64,000 nt of DNA from Cenococcum geophilum 1.58 (Eukaryota > Ascomycota > Dothideomycetes > Gloniales > Gloniaceae). The notes below the pieces were generated by a model. It saw only the letters and a list, made by a program, of their open reading frames with translations. It did not search any database and was not told the origin of the DNA. Numbering within the stretch: the first letter of the stretch is position 1; every line of letters begins with the position of its first letter. Of this stretch, positions 34,348-46,956 are shown one piece after another. The DNA is taken from contig KV748178.1 of the NCBI GenBank assembly GCA_001692895.1, forward strand, positions 3,830,536 through 3,894,535, read 5' to 3'. A program made the position numbers and the translations under genes.

Positions 34348-35292
34348 ATGGATAAACCTATCGCAGTATTCAAAAAACGCGCCGCAAAAGGCATACGCAA
34401 AGCAGCACCGCCGCCACCCTCATCCTCAGGTTCCTCATCCGGATCCGAAGAAGAAGGCGAAGATGGCCGCATGGTTAAGCGGAGGAAGACTACAGGCGCT
34501 GTCTTGAAATCATCCACTGCAGACCAAAAATCCAAGACTGGCTGGGAAGGGACTACAAAGTACGACGCGGACCGGTCAGCCAAAATCGAAGTCAGCAACG
34601 ACGCCACGAAACACTCAAATTGGTTCGACGAGAACGCCAAAGATGCGCTCAGTGCGCAGAACCTACTCGGAACCACAAGAGTGAAACCCCAGTCCTTCAT
34701 CCAAAAGAATCCTGACGCTCCCAATCGTCAAGTGGGGCCGATGAAAGCTCCTACAAATATTCGCACAATTACCGTTACCGACTACGCACCGGACGTGTGT
34801 AAAGATTACAAGCAAACTGGGTTCTGCGGCTTCGGGGACAGCTGCAAATTCCTGCATTCTCGAGACGATTACGCCCAAGGTTGGAAAATAGATCGAGATT
34901 GGGAAATACAAAATAAAGGGAAAAAGCTTGAGGGAAAGACTGTTGCGTCTGCCAATCGATCAAGGCAAATAGAGGATGACGATGATGGCGCAGACGATGC
35001 GCTTTTGGAGAAGATACCATTTGCCTGCATTATTTGCAGAAAATCTTATACAAACCCTATCGTCACCAAATGCAGTCACTACTTCTGCGAATCATGTGCG
35101 CTGAAACGCTACCGGAAGGATCCGTCATGCGCTGCCTGCGGAGCAAGTACTGGCGGTGTATTCAATGGCGCAAAGAACTTGCAGAAGCTTTTAGAGAAGA
35201 AGCGAGAACGAGAACAGAGAAGGAAGGATAAGGCCAGAGAGGGTGGCCAGGCCTTAAGCGAGGGGGAAGGAGACGGCGGATCTGGAGAGTGA
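34348..35292 (+). CDS. CWC24: Pre-mRNA splicing factor Cwc24
   Basis: Spliceosome component (RNF113 family) that binds near the 5' splice site before the first catalytic step. 314 residues, intronless. The first ATG in the frame is at 34348 (MDKPIAVFKKR), the usual family start; the open frame begins 27 bp earlier at a GTG, which is not used in eukaryotes. A Ser/Glu-rich low-complexity stretch comes early (about residues 25-45). A CCCH zinc finger (C-x8-C-x5-C-x3-H, CKDYKQTGFCGFGDSCKFLH) starts at residue 151. A C3HC4 RING starts at residue 227 (CIICRKSY, CSHYFCESCAL, CAAC). The tail is highly charged (EKKREREQRRKD). Length and domain order match the family. Confidence 0.95.
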   Translation: MDKPIAVFKKRAAKGIRKAAPPPPSSSGSSSGSEEEGEDGRMVKRRKTTGAVLKSSTADQKSKTGWEGTTKYDADRSAKIEVSNDATKHSNWFDENAKDALSAQNLLGTTRVKPQSFIQKNPDAPNRQVGPMKAPTNIRTITVTDYAPDVCKDYKQTGFCGFGDSCKFLHSRDDYAQGWKIDRDWEIQNKGKKLEGKTVASANRSRQIEDDDDGADDALLEKIPFACIICRKSYTNPIVTKCSHYFCESCALKRYRKDPSCAACGASTGGVFNGAKNLQKLLEKKREREQRRKDKAREGGQALSEGEGDGGSGE

Positions 35293-37527
35293 CTGGCCTG
35301 ATTTCATGGCAAGATACTTCTGATCGAGTGAATGAGACAATATATTGCGCAATGGCGCAGTTTCTTTTTGGGCCGGGATTATGGGTTCCTGGTACGGCAG
35401 CATAGAGATATATACTGACATATGGACAGTCTACGTTAAAATTACATAGACAATTTTTAAAACAACAAAAACACCTCCAATTACGGCTGTGATGCTATCG
35501 CTCCCCGAGTGGAATAAGATTGTATTATGATCTCTACTTAATTCCGTTCACTGATTTCACAGGCGCAGAGCTATTGACCCGCGTGTTTACTGAAATCTAT
35601 GTGTAGTAAAATCGTGCTACCACTTTAACCTAGTCGCCCAGGCATACTGCCTTCTAATATCAATCTCACGCTTCATGCTTTACATGATAGCCAACACAAA
35701 TCTTGGCATTATCCCTTTTAGCATACCATTTCAAGGGGATCACGTGGCTTATTACGTTGAATGTACAGTAAAGAGCCTGTTATGATATCTAAAACTGGCC
35801 AGGCCAGGGGATGTTGTTTCTCTAGATAATCTCCCCCTCTATATTTTATATCTTTATTCTTATACGCATTACATCCTTAATGATATATCCTGCTGCAAAA
35901 TATGGTTCCCCACATATTCCGTGGCCTAGTTTCTGAAACTATCAAGAAATAGAATCGTCTGAGTACTAAACCCATCATCTAAAATGGCTTGGTGAACTTG
36001 ATAATGGCTGGCTTGCCCCGTAGTTACCTCTGCCTTTGAAGCCCAATGGCCAATAAATTCTGAGCTCCGTGGGGCATGAGAGTGCGAGTATGATACTTTT
36101 GGCCCGGCGCTTGTTCCGGGATCATTGGTTCTATGGCTTCAAAAAACATTCTTGTTTATGTTTACAATCTGGTGGTCCGAGGTTCTTTCTTCTCGCTAGT
36201 AAGTTTCATTCATACTTTGAATAAAGAAAGGTGAAGATTAGTCCCTAGTATTAAGTAAACAATGGATGACATGCTTGGCAATGTGGGGGGTTTGGAAAAA
36301 GGTGAACTGCTACTTTGGGTATTTGATCACGAAGAACTTTAACATAAACGGATCCAAGGTGTGGACCGTTTAATCGTTGCCAACCAGATGTGCCAGATTC
36401 CCGAACATCTCATGCCTCTCTAGGTCGAGGGCATCAAGGCGCCTAACAAAGATTATTTGATATGCTGTGGAAGCATATACTTAATTTTTAGTAGCCAAGT
36501 TATACTCTTATAAATAGTTTTAGATATTTTTGAGAAACATGAAGATCTTGTATGCATTAAGTTGTGGAGTACCTTGGACATTCATCTACAGCTTGTACAG
36601 TATGGCTAGGACTGCAGATATTTTCCATGGGATAGCGAATTATGATAATAGAGTCTTGAGTGGGTGAAGACTTTATCGGGCAAGATGCAAAAGCTGCTCG
36701 GCATATTCAGTCGTGAAATTCTTGGAAAGCTCGTCCGCGAAATGTGCGGGTCTCGCTTCAGTAAAACGAAAAAAAGGCGTTTTGTGATCGAACTTCAACA
36801 CCGGCGCAATCAGAGGAAGAGTCGCGGCTTGGTCGAAGCTCAGGTAGCCGCCCGGGAATGCATAACATAGCCAATCTTTGGTGTTGATGGGCAGCCAATC
36901 GACTCTGCGATGTTGACAGTCTTGAATCATATCCGACAAGCCGGGAATGGCCTTGGAACTGGCCAAACCCTTGCACGCCTAACTGACGCATCGTTCCCAC
37001 CGCCAGCGCAAACAACACTGTTGCATTTCCGCCCTCAACGCCTTTTGCCAATCCCTCCTTCATCTCCTTTGCTCTCCCCCCTTCCTCCGTCCTTGCCTCG
37101 TCTAAGGCACCGGTTTAATGATGCTCTCCAATCCATCTGTCCAAGTGTTGTAGAGACGCGTGGATTGTTGACAGGGTGAGCTTGCCTCCGCTCTTCTCGC
37201 GTCTCCTCACCTCACCATCCGAAACTCCAGCTCCTCCGCCTGCCACCCTGATCGCGCGCATTGCGCCTGTCGCCTCGTGAATTACGACTGTTTAACTGGT
37301 GCCCTCTTGTTACCTTTGTTTTAATATACCTCTTGCAGCTTCCAATTCGCCCACCATTTTCTGCTCCGACCGTATAATCTAGCTATCTAATTACCGCGCG
37401 ACACATTTTTAATCCTGCCGAACCCTCGTCCCTCTCGGCGTGCCGCACCACGACCACCTCCACGTTTAAACTAAACCGGTATTGTACCCGATGGGAAACT
37501 GAGCGTCTCAGTCCACTTTCTTCAATC
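35293..37527. other. Long intergenic region before apsA
   Basis: 2.2 kb without a recognised gene. Short frames on both strands at 36660-37060 (including a 97-codon minus frame, 36673-36966) show no family features. The last 400 bp, rich in CT tracts, probably form the promoter and 5' leader of the ApsA/Num1 gene. Confidence 0.45.
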
Positions 37528-40500
37528 ATGGCAACAACCGCAAGTCCCCTGTCCGGCGCGCTACCTGTCGAGGACCATAGTAGCTTTGATCCCTTCGTTT
37601 CCAGCTCGGTGCAAGACACGCAGAGGCACCGGTATTCTGCCTTTGACATCCAGCAATTCTCCTTGTATTCGGGTAGCTCGCCTTCTCAGACTAAACGCGC
37701 TTTGCAAGCGCATCTTACGGAAACAACTCGAAGGTTGCAAGAGACATCGCAGTTAGGAAATGCGCTCGTGCAACAGCGGAAGGAACTAGAGGAGAGGCTG
37801 AAAGACGTTGAAAAGCAGCAGGAGGACAATGAGATAGGGCCGGAATTGCGTCAGAAATTGGTAGAGCTTGAGAAGGAGTTTAATGATGTAGGTAGGGAAA
37901 CAGCACGAGCTTTTCTACCGAAATCTAGAGTCCCGAGTGGAGAGGCTTCTGATGCTACTGCTGGTGCTTCAGTGTATTCCAGCGAGGCTCAGCACTCTCC
38001 GTCCAAGGTCAGCGTCCCCTCACGAAAGCAGCGAAATCAACAGCCAAGCCGAATCCACGACATCACACTGGCAACAGAGATTAGCACTTCATTGCTATCG
38101 CAGCTCCGCGATCTACAAGCGGTCTTGGCTGAGAAAGATGAGGCTCTAAAAGCTCTCAATCTTGAGAGATCGCAGTTGGAGATTGAGGTGGAAGGTTTAA
38201 CGCAAAGACTACGGGCCCTAGACGAGAGTGAGTCGAGGCTGAAGGACGATAACTGGAGCCTAGAAACCCAAGTCCGCGAGCTTGAGGCGGCCTCAAAGGA
38301 ATCAGCAGACAGAGAACACAGGCTGAATCAGAGTCTAAATGTGACCAAGTCTGAGAAGTCTGCTGTCGAGCGGGAATTCGAGGAGCTCAAACAGAACTAT
38401 GCCAAGCTCAACGAGGACCATACCGTAGCCACCAAGCATCATGAATCTGAAATTTCCGGTTTGCGACGCAATGTCAGCATGGGCGAGACTGAAAGAGGAG
38501 CCCTACAGCGTAAAATCGACGAACTTGCCTCTCAAAACCAAGAATTAGCTAGGGCTGTAGCGTATCGTGCGAGATCCGAAGATCAATATGGTTTAGAGGA
38601 TACCTCATCGGACAATGACGACGAAGATGGTGACATCATCACGCCTGAGCATTCGCCGCCACCGTCACCGAGTAAAGCAACTCCAAGGCACGGACAGCTT
38701 GAGTCCGAGACGCTCAAACATTCGCTTCATCATGCTCATCGTATGATCCAAAACCTCAAGAACAATATTCACCGGGAGAAGACTGAAAAGATTGAGCTCA
38801 AGCGAATGTTGCAAGATGCCCGTGATGAATTAGAGACAAAACGTGATGGAGGTATAAACGGCTTGGGAAGTGCGGGTAAAAGGCGGAAGCAAAATGACAA
38901 GGACGTCTTCAAGAAGCCTCCACGGCCTGATCGATTAGGCGCTGTCAGAAACGGCAATCAGGAGATTATCGTTGACGAGGAAGAATGGGAAGAGCACGAT
39001 GACCTGGAGACCCCAAGCAGACGGCCGAGGTCGACAGGTATGGTTCCTGGTGCTTTCCCTAGTGCCGCAAGAGCTCGGGGTCCTTCTCCTGGAGTCAGCT
39101 CTTCAGTTGATACCAGCAACGAAGCTTTCGAGACCGCAACTGAGAACTCGGATGCCTTCGAAACTGCCAATGAACGGGAAGGCACTACAACCGAAACAGA
39201 CGCTTTCCAGACTGGAGCAGAGACGCTCGATGGTGACAGCAGTGATGACCTCACGGAGACTGAAGGTGGAGCTTCTGCAGATCCACGGAATCGGAGGCCC
39301 TCGCCCCTTACGATTGCTGGAAACCGCCGCTCGTTCCAGAGCACAGCATCAACTTCTGGTGATGAAGTAGACGACATGGACGTTCGAACGCCGGTTCAGG
39401 CCCAACATCCACGCTACCGTCTCAAGATCAGACAAGGAGGATATCGCCGGAGCACAAGATCAAGCACTGAGGTGTTGGTCAATACTCCTCCCATAGCTAA
39501 GGATTCTCCGTCGAGTTTTATAAGCAGTTCCAGTACACCTGCTCAAGGCCAGAGTCTCTTTGCGGAACTTGGAAATCTTAGTGGCGAAAGTGAGGACGGC
39601 AGTGTTGCTGATGGAACCCCGAGCAGGTCAATGATTCTTTCCCAAGAATCGTCGCCCGAAGCGCTGCGGAAGTCTGCTGTTGGCAAATCCCCTCTTCAGC
39701 CAATGTATGAGCCAATACCGCGGATGGTTGACTCCAGCATGATGACGGAGCCTTGGGAACTGAAGGGCATGCTTGCCAACGCATCTAATATAACAGGAGC
39801 AGCTCTTGTCGGTATTGGCGGGAGTTTAAGGTCTCACGAGGACAAGCTAGAAGAGGGCTCACAGCCTGCTAAATCGGAAGCTGAGCAGTCACAGCTCAGA
39901 GAGCTGCCACAGGACGAAATTACTTCCATCAGCACTTCGGTTGTCTCAAGTGAGCCTGTGGTCTCGCATGCCTCAACAGCAACAGAGCCAGAGGTGTCTA
40001 AGGCAGCTCCCATCAGCATGTCTACGATCTCAACACAGCATACTGAGCCAGACACTCCTACGCTTGAACAATTCCCATCTCCTCCGATGCATATTTCATC
40101 GATTACAGCGCAGCAAACACAACCAGTGGAGCCAGCCCAACCTGCTATCTCAACAATCTCTACTATTACCGCGCAGCAAACTGAACCCATTGAACCACCC
40201 AAAGCCACCGCGCCCGCAATGCCGACACATGAGATTTCCGCTATTGTTGCACAAGAAACAGAGCCAGAACCTCCTATTATTCCAAGTGCCCTGCCAGTAG
40301 CCAAGTCAATTCCGAATGAAACCACACCGCGAGCTCCAGTTCTCGAAGAGGCACTACTGTCTTTCTCCGACGTTATTTCACAAGATTTCGAACCTCATGA
40401 GCCAGCGCGACCAGCGACGGCTCATCGGAGACCTATTGTAGCTGCTATTGCGACTACATCATCTCAGACTGGAGAGGAATTGAGAGTGAGGCCTACAACC

Positions 40501-42418
40501 GCGTCTGAGTTAGAGATCACGAAGCCCAAAATGGGATTTTTCAGCTCAGTCCTTCCTTGGGGTAGAGGATCCTCCGGGCAGTCAACCCAGATCGCAGAAG
40601 ACGAGACAAGCCAGCCCCCGCAAGCCACGAGTGAGACTTCTGAAAAGGGCGTTGGAGATACCGAATCGACACCTGCCACTAAGGAAGGCCGTGTCCCGTT
40701 TGCACTAATTACTGGTAATGTTGCGCAAGCGGAGCGTGAAGTTGGAAGCGACCCCGCCCTAGCTGTCAAACCTCTACACACTAGAACTACAGACGAGGGT
40801 ACGCAGACCATGGTATCAGCGGACCAAATCGACAAGTTACTCGCTGCCAGGAGTCAAAAGTATTCGGCAACTGTCGTTACTGCAGGGACTGAGAAGCGTG
40901 TCAGCTCCCCGCCATCGAGCCCTAAGAAGCCGCAACACATTGCTGCTGCAGTCGATCCATACAAGACGCCACGAAGGCCTGGAAGTGCCGGTAGTAATCG
41001 CAACCGGGGAATAGAGCCTCCTCCACTACCAGTTGATCACAAGGAGGTAATCGCAGCGGCTGCGCAGAAGGCTCCATTGGCACCTGCTATGCCCGCGGCG
41101 CCCGCCGTTTCACCAGGATCTATGGGACCACCAGCCATGCCAGCATCGGCGTACAAGAATAGGCCACGCACTCCAACACGGAATTCAGCTGGGAATGGAA
41201 TGCCAAGTCCAGCATCAAAAGGCGGCACAACCCCTCGACCACGATTCAATACTGGTCGAAGCGGGGTCTCAACCCCTATTACTCGGCGTTCTTCCGTATC
41301 ATCATTTGCTTCTGAACTGGACCAGCGCTTCAATATTGCTAGGAACACCGTTGGACACGACGGACTTGATCCTAATATCACAGATCCTCGTATGATCCAA
41401 GCAATCACCCAGACCATGATTGGAGAGTTCTTGTGGAAGTACACTCGGAAGGCTGGACGAGGAAATATGTCAGAAAATCGTCATCGCCGTTTCTTCTGGG
41501 TCCATCCCTATACACGCACGCTGTACTGGAGTGAACAAGACCCTGCGACGGCCGGAAGGGCTCAATTGAAAGCAAAGAGTGTAGCCATCGAAGCGGTTCA
41601 GGTCGTCACGGATGACAATCCTATGCCTCCTGGACTGCACCGAAAGAGTCTCATTGTCATCACCCCTGGGCGAAGCATCAAGTTCACGGCAACTACAGGA
41701 CAAAGACATGAAACTTGGTTTAATGCTCTCTCATATCTACTTCTTCGTTCTGGCACAGAGCGAGATGAGGGAGGCAATACCAATCCCGAAGACATTCATG
41801 AGTTCAACCCTGCCTACACTCGTACTTCCTCGCGGCAAACTGAACGATCTCGAGCGTCGCTTTCATCCTACCAAAGCCACCGGACATCTTCACCACAACG
41901 ACAAGTGGGGAGCTTAGCTCATCGCCAATCAGCAGCAGCTGCACAAAGAGCATCGTCACTGGGACCGAACCACAATTCCATGTCTGGGCGACTGAGTAGT
42001 CTGAGTGGGATGTTTCGCCCAAACTCGGCTCTAAGAGGGTCTTTTTCAAGTCGTAGAAGTAGGTCTAGCATGCAAGAGGCTTCCGTCTATGATCCTTCTG
42101 TCGCACACGACTCTGCAGAAGACCTGAGGCAAGTCATTGAGCAACAAGAGAGGGATGCAGATAGGTTGGAGAATGTCCGGGCTTGTTGCGATGGTAAGTT
42201 CCAAGAGTCCAAGGGTTTAAATAAATATCCGTTCGATTAGGTGCTGACGCTTCACATTAGGCAAACACGATGTGGGATCTCTATCTAGGAAGGGCCGTCA
42301 CGGCAGCCACACTAGCCGGCATTCCATTGGGCACTCTCTCGGATCGCACTCTCGTTCAAACTCGTACGGCCCTAATAGTCAGATCCGCCAGCAACCGGAA
42401 ATGGAAGCCACAAACTAA
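37528..42418 (+). CDS. apsA: ApsA/Num1 cortical dynein-anchor protein
   Basis: Cell-cortex protein that binds the plasma membrane through its PH domain and anchors dynein for nuclear positioning. Two exons, 37528-42193 and 42261-42418, give 1607 residues. The 67-bp intron starts gtaagt, has a gctgac branch site and ends cattag. The N-terminus (FDIQQFSLYSGS, QTKRALQAHL, LGNALVQQRKELEERL) is as in the family. A long coiled coil spans about residues 45-330. Acidic and Ser-rich disordered segments follow. A degenerate repeat (I-S/T-x-I-x-A-Q-x-TEP) lies at about 800-915. The Mcp5/Num1-type PH domain is at about 1297-1410 (GEFLWKYTRK, HRRFFWVHPYTRTLYWSE, SIKFTATTGQRHETWF). The tail is Ser/His/Arg-rich. 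Without the intron the protein would lose its last 50 or so residues. Confidence 0.94.
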
Positions 42419-43269
42419 GGCGCTGGTTATTCAACCTCCTGCGTCCTCGGCTATTCCCTACTTTCTTTTTTATTTGTTTATCTCTGAGGCGCTAACCAGC
42501 TATCATTTGAATGATGATTTTCTTTCGCTGTTACTCTCCCCTTCTTTCTTACGCTCTTTGGCAACTTGTATTTGGGTTGGCTCCGTCTGGGTGGCCATGA
42601 CGGAGGGATCAGGCGCGGCGTTTTTGCTCTTGGAACCTCTCTCAAGTGGACATTGGGACTGGCAGACCGGGACTTTGCCCTTGTGCATTATGAACCTACC
42701 TCTCCTTTCGTTTTCTCTTCCTGTCCTCCCTGTCTAAAATATTTCAATCGATCCTCAATTCTTGTTTTGCCCTTCCTTTTCGTCCCTTTTTAAACATGGT
42801 GTTCGATTTGTGGGATATTGAATGATGAGAGTAATGTCTGTTCCATGGCAGTTGCAGTAAGCATTGGACATGCTGCACGTTGGGACCAGACTGCTATGTA
42901 GTCGGTATCATTACAAATTGAAAGGTGTCTAAATTGTGAACCTTGTCGAGGATGCTGTAAATGAGATTTAATATGTTCTTCTATGGTGCTTCATTATGTT
43001 TCCCTTTAGAAGTAGCCAGCGACATTTCACGTGGGAGAACAGGTCAAGACAGTTTTACTGCTGTTATAAGACATGCCGTATAAGCCGCCAGGTCAGCTTC
43101 CAGAGTTGCAATTTAAGAATGCCCGTTTTCAATACAAAGGAACTCTCGTTCACTGAGTTGTGGTATTAATCTTCCCTAAAATGCAAAGTCTCAGACCCAT
43201 CCTAAGCCCAATTGTTTCGACCCGGCGCATTCTCAACTTAGATTCCTACATATATACCCATCAAGATTC
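42419..43269. other. Intergenic between convergent apsA and ISY1
   Basis: 3' flanks of two convergent genes. T-rich stretches suit 3' UTRs; no conserved frame seen. Confidence 0.5.
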
Positions 43270-44019
43270 TCAACCAAGCTTATCCAGCAGTCTTCTCCGT
43301 CTCCTCTCGACCAGTTCCTCCTGGACTTCTTCCAAAGTTGGTAACCTCCAACCAATGCCATCCCCAGCATCGCCAGGCAACTCCTGCCACTCCTTTGCAG
43401 TCTTCCGCTCCCCGACTTCGTCAGCCTCTGCCATTACATTCTCAAACGCCTCCTTCTCCTTCTGTCTTTCGTACTCCAACAAAACCCCATCCTCCTCATC
43501 GAGGTTATACCCATAGTATCCCGCATCGATCCTCTGCCGCAGCTCGCGACGCTCACCACCGCCCTTCTCATCCTCTTGCGGCGGTTTCGCCTGCGCCTCA
43601 AACAGCTCCTTAACGCCCGGCAGCTCCCTCGCGCGGCCAAAATAGCGATATCCCTTGCCGCCACCGGGGATCTCGCGGCCCTCGGCGTCGACGACGCGGC
43701 CGCCGCGCATGTAGTTGGGCCCGCCGAGATTCCGAATCTGCACCTCCCACATGTGCTTCTCGCGCATCAGCTTGTTGATCTCGTCGTTGAGGTCGCGGAT
43801 CTGGAAGTCCGACAGCGCGCCGTCCTGGATCTTGGTCACCTTGCGCGAGACCTCCTTCAGCACCTGCCCGCGCCACTTCTCGCACGTCGGGATGCTGTCG
43901 ATCGACGTGATCAGTTTGGGTCGTCGCGTCCGGGAGATGTCGAGGATCCCTAGGTCGGCGGCTTGCGCGGCGCGGAAGCGGAAGAGCATTGATTGCGCTT
44001 TTTCAGAGTTGCGGGCCAT
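43270..44019 (-). CDS. ISY1: Pre-mRNA splicing factor Isy1
   Basis: NTC/Prp19-complex subunit of the catalytic spliceosome. 249 residues, intronless, with the family's N-terminus (MARNSEKAQSMLFRFR, then RPKLITSIDSIPTCEKWR). Further motifs: SRKVTKIQDGALSDFQIRDL, LNDEINKLMREKHMWEVQI, LGGPNYMRGG and GRGYRYFGRAR-like (here GKGYRYFGRAR). The C-terminus has the usual charged LPTLEEVQEELVERRRRRLL. Length fits the family. It lies between the CCT8 stop (396 bp away, same strand) and apsA (convergent). The coding DNA is unusually GC-rich at 43570-43900 compared with its neighbours. Confidence 0.95.
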   Translation of the reverse strand: MARNSEKAQSMLFRFRAAQAADLGILDISRTRRPKLITSIDSIPTCEKWRGQVLKEVSRKVTKIQDGALSDFQIRDLNDEINKLMREKHMWEVQIRNLGGPNYMRGGRVVDAEGREIPGGGKGYRYFGRARELPGVKELFEAQAKPPQEDEKGGGERRELRQRIDAGYYGYNLDEEDGVLLEYERQKEKEAFENVMAEADEVGERKTAKEWQELPGDAGDGIGWRLPTLEEVQEELVERRRRRLLDKLG

Positions 44020-44414
44020 GGTGGATGATGGGGACGCGAGGGAGTTAAGGGTGGTGGTGGTTTAGTGTCGAGCGAAGAGAATGCGTTTGCAGATCAAGTG
44101 AGATGCTGGCCTGCAGTCCCAAAGATTTTAAAAGAGTATTATTAGGAGAAGATCTATATGAAGGGTGGCTATTGTCGGTTGCGGGATAGGAATGTTGAAC
44201 TTTCGAAGGCACGCGCGGTGATGGGAAAGTTTTGGTGTTTGAAACATAGCGGTGAGGATATCGGGAACGGCAGAATAAAGCGGCGGCCACAACAGTCTGT
44301 CCGAAAAGGGAAATTAGTCTACAAAGGGGTCGAAGTCACGTACACTGCAAACGCCCATTGCGCTCATACAGATTTTAGTAAATCTATGGTATTCTACACG
44401 CACATTCAAACCCC
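44020..44414. other. Intergenic between CCT8 and ISY1 (both minus)
   Basis: 395 bp holding the CCT8 3' flank and the ISY1 promoter. No separate gene recognised. Confidence 0.5.
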
Positions 44415-46208
44415 CTAATCCTCATCCCAGTTAGGGTTAGGACCTGGAGGTTTCGGCCCTCCTGCTTGCCTGGCAACAATAATCTGATCCACACTCAGGA
44501 CTGTCCTTGCTGCCTCTGTCGCTAGCTTGATAGCCCAGCTCTTCGTAACCCAAAGGTCCAAGATACCCTCTTCTTTTGCATCTAGAGTCCCCGTCTTGTC
44601 ATCGTTTTCAATGTCCACGCCGGTTGTCCATTCATCGTCTTTACGACCCTTCTGCGCGGCGTGTGCGGTATATAACCTGCTCAGAACCTCCGTAGCATCG
44701 AGCCCTGCACTTTCGGCAAGCGTGCGAGGGATGACCTCGAAAGCTTCGCCATATTTCCTAATGGCATATTGCGAGAGGCCAGGCGTCCTCTCTGCCAGAT
44801 TTGTAATGCGCTCGATAAGCTGCATCTCCGTAGCACCAGCTCCAGGTACGAGACGTGGGTCGCGAGTAATTGCTTTGACAACGTTAACGCCGTCGTCCAC
44901 CGCGCGTTCCACATCGTCAAGGTGGTTTTGCGTGGCCCCACGAAGCACTAACGTTGCGGTCCGGGTGGTCTCATTCTCTTGCCTAAACACCGTTACACGG
45001 TCGCCGCCGATCTCAAGTGTCTCCACGACATCCACTGACCCCATTTCATCAGGCATAGGGGCGCCGAGACGGGCGAGAGGTGAAGCGCCGACGACGCGGC
45101 ATAAACGGCGGAGTTCGTATTTTGATAGAATTTTGATGACGAGAATGTTGTAGCGGTTGAGATAGTGCATAGCAAGTTCACCAATGGTAGAGCCGGCAAC
45201 TACGACACGCAGACCGGAGTCGTGGAGCTCCTTGATGATGTTCTCAATCTGGTGCTCCTCGCCTTTCGTGAAATCAAGCATTTCCTTAGCGTTATGGAGG
45301 AGTACTGTGCCTTTTGTCTCTGTCTGGCTGATGTCGATAGGACATGAATATACTCCCACTTTAGCTTTCTTGGCCTTCTTGATGTTGCCTTCTGGCTCCC
45401 GCGGAAAGACCATGCCTTTGACAACTTTGCTTTGCTCAAGACTTCCGCCCATGATCTTAACGACACGGATGTTGTCAACGTTGAAGTTTATTGGGTTCTT
45501 CGGGAGTACTGCGAGCACCGCCTCTGCCACCATATTGGCCAGGATGTCCTCACTTCCTGATTGCTTTGCTGCTACGACTGTTCTGATGGCCTTGCTCAGC
45601 TCTTCCTGTGACCTGATATCCTCGACTTTGTCAACAGTCAACTCTGTGGTATCGTTAGCACAGCGCAAATCGCCGCTAGGCACAATCGAGATCTAATAAC
45701 ATAGCATACCTTCCAGGATTTTCAACGCCTCCTCCTGCGCCTTTTCATACCCTTGCACAATGTCACTCGTCTTCAAACCCATTCTTAGAAGCTTCTCCGC
45801 CTTTTTTAGCAACTCTCCAGCCAGCACTATTACCATATTCGTAGCATCTCCCATCTCCGCCTCTTGTTGTTGACTTGCCATCACAATTAACTTCGCTGCG
45901 GGGTGCACGACATCGAGCTCGCGCAATATAGTTGCGGCATCTGAGGTGAGTATCATCTTCTGAAGATGGTTTATGACGATCTTGTTGCGACCATACGGTC
46001 CAAGTGAGGTCTGCACCGTCTGCGCAATAGTTCGGCACGCTTCAATATTGCGGAGGACTGCGCCATCTTCTGCATCGTAGCTAGCGTACAATATTAGCTT
46101 AAGGCCGAGATGCAGTGGGGGTGGGGTGGGAGGAGTAGGGAGGCTTTACTTCTGGTAACCTTGCTTGAACAAGCCGGCATTTGGCGCATTTGGTATCGAG
46201 AGAGACAT
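44415..46208 (-). CDS. CCT8: T-complex protein 1 subunit theta (CCT8)
   Basis: A subunit of the cytosolic chaperonin TRiC/CCT that folds actin, tubulin and WD40 proteins using ATP. Three exons on the minus strand, 46208-46150, 46080-45710 and 45643-44415, give 552 residues, the usual size. The introns of 69 bp (gtaaag..gctag) and 66 bp (gtatgc..cacag) keep frame. The start is MSLSIPNAPNAGLFKQGYQ, joined to NYDAEDGAVLRNI. Group II chaperonin motifs: TSLGPYGRNK, ILTSDAATILREL and EMGDATNMVIVLAGELL (nucleotide-binding GD-x-TN). The apical domain includes NIRVVKIMGGSLEQS. Near the end are VPGAGATEMQL and EGILDLWVTKSWAIKLATEAARTVLSVDQII. Its promoter faces the HET pseudogene region. Confidence 0.96.
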
Positions 46209-46956
46209 GGTGATGTATGTGTGGGAGGAGCGGGGGTTTGCACGGTGGTGAGCCTGGAGATATTGACTTCGCGAAAACGCGTTCGTCAAAAAATCGACCG
46301 GGGAAGTCTTGGCACTTCGAATGCAAAAACAGGACAAGCACAATCGTAAGTCTTCAAGCGACAGGTAAATATTTATTGGTATATATAATCTGGATAGCCT
46401 GTGACTGTGATTCTGTGTGAACGTTTAAGTCCTGTAATATAGATTTAGTAATATATTAAATTACCTCAAAGATCAATTCTGAGCCATTTATATATTTAGA
46501 TTATGTGCATTAGGGGTCTTGTCAGGTTGACAGAAAGAACGATGAATGGGAGAATGTCACCAAGCGTGCTGAAAATATATTACACGGCCTCCAATACATA
46601 TCCAAACAGAATTGAATTGGTACTATCTGATAATATCTGAGCTTGTTCTCGAGCATAGTTGTTGTATGAATTGGTAGGAATACCTACTCTTGTATCCATA
46701 TTGAAGCCTATTTACGGTGGAAAGCTACCTTCAAGCTGGTGCAGACACTTGGAAAGGCAAAAACGAAAAAAGAAAACTAATAATTTGCACCTGCAGAATT
46801 CCTATCCCGGACAAAAAGTCTTCCTTGAAAAGTTCAAGCTGACTTAATTGCAAGATCAAAGGATACAAAAGTAATATTGATCCTGACTAAAACCCATAAT
46901 CATGGCGTCATAGCTTCAAATAATCGTTAAATTTCGTCTTCTTTCCCAGGATTGCT
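46209..46956. other. CCT8 upstream region, no other gene
   Basis: About 750 bp between the CCT8 start and the end of the HET pseudogene. AT-richer in its distal part; short frames only. Confidence 0.45.

Noticed and set aside
36673-36966. 97-codon minus-strand frame with a protein-like composition
   Set aside because: Tempting (PGGYLSF, PLIAPVLKFDHK), but no family or exon partners were recognised; left as intergenic.
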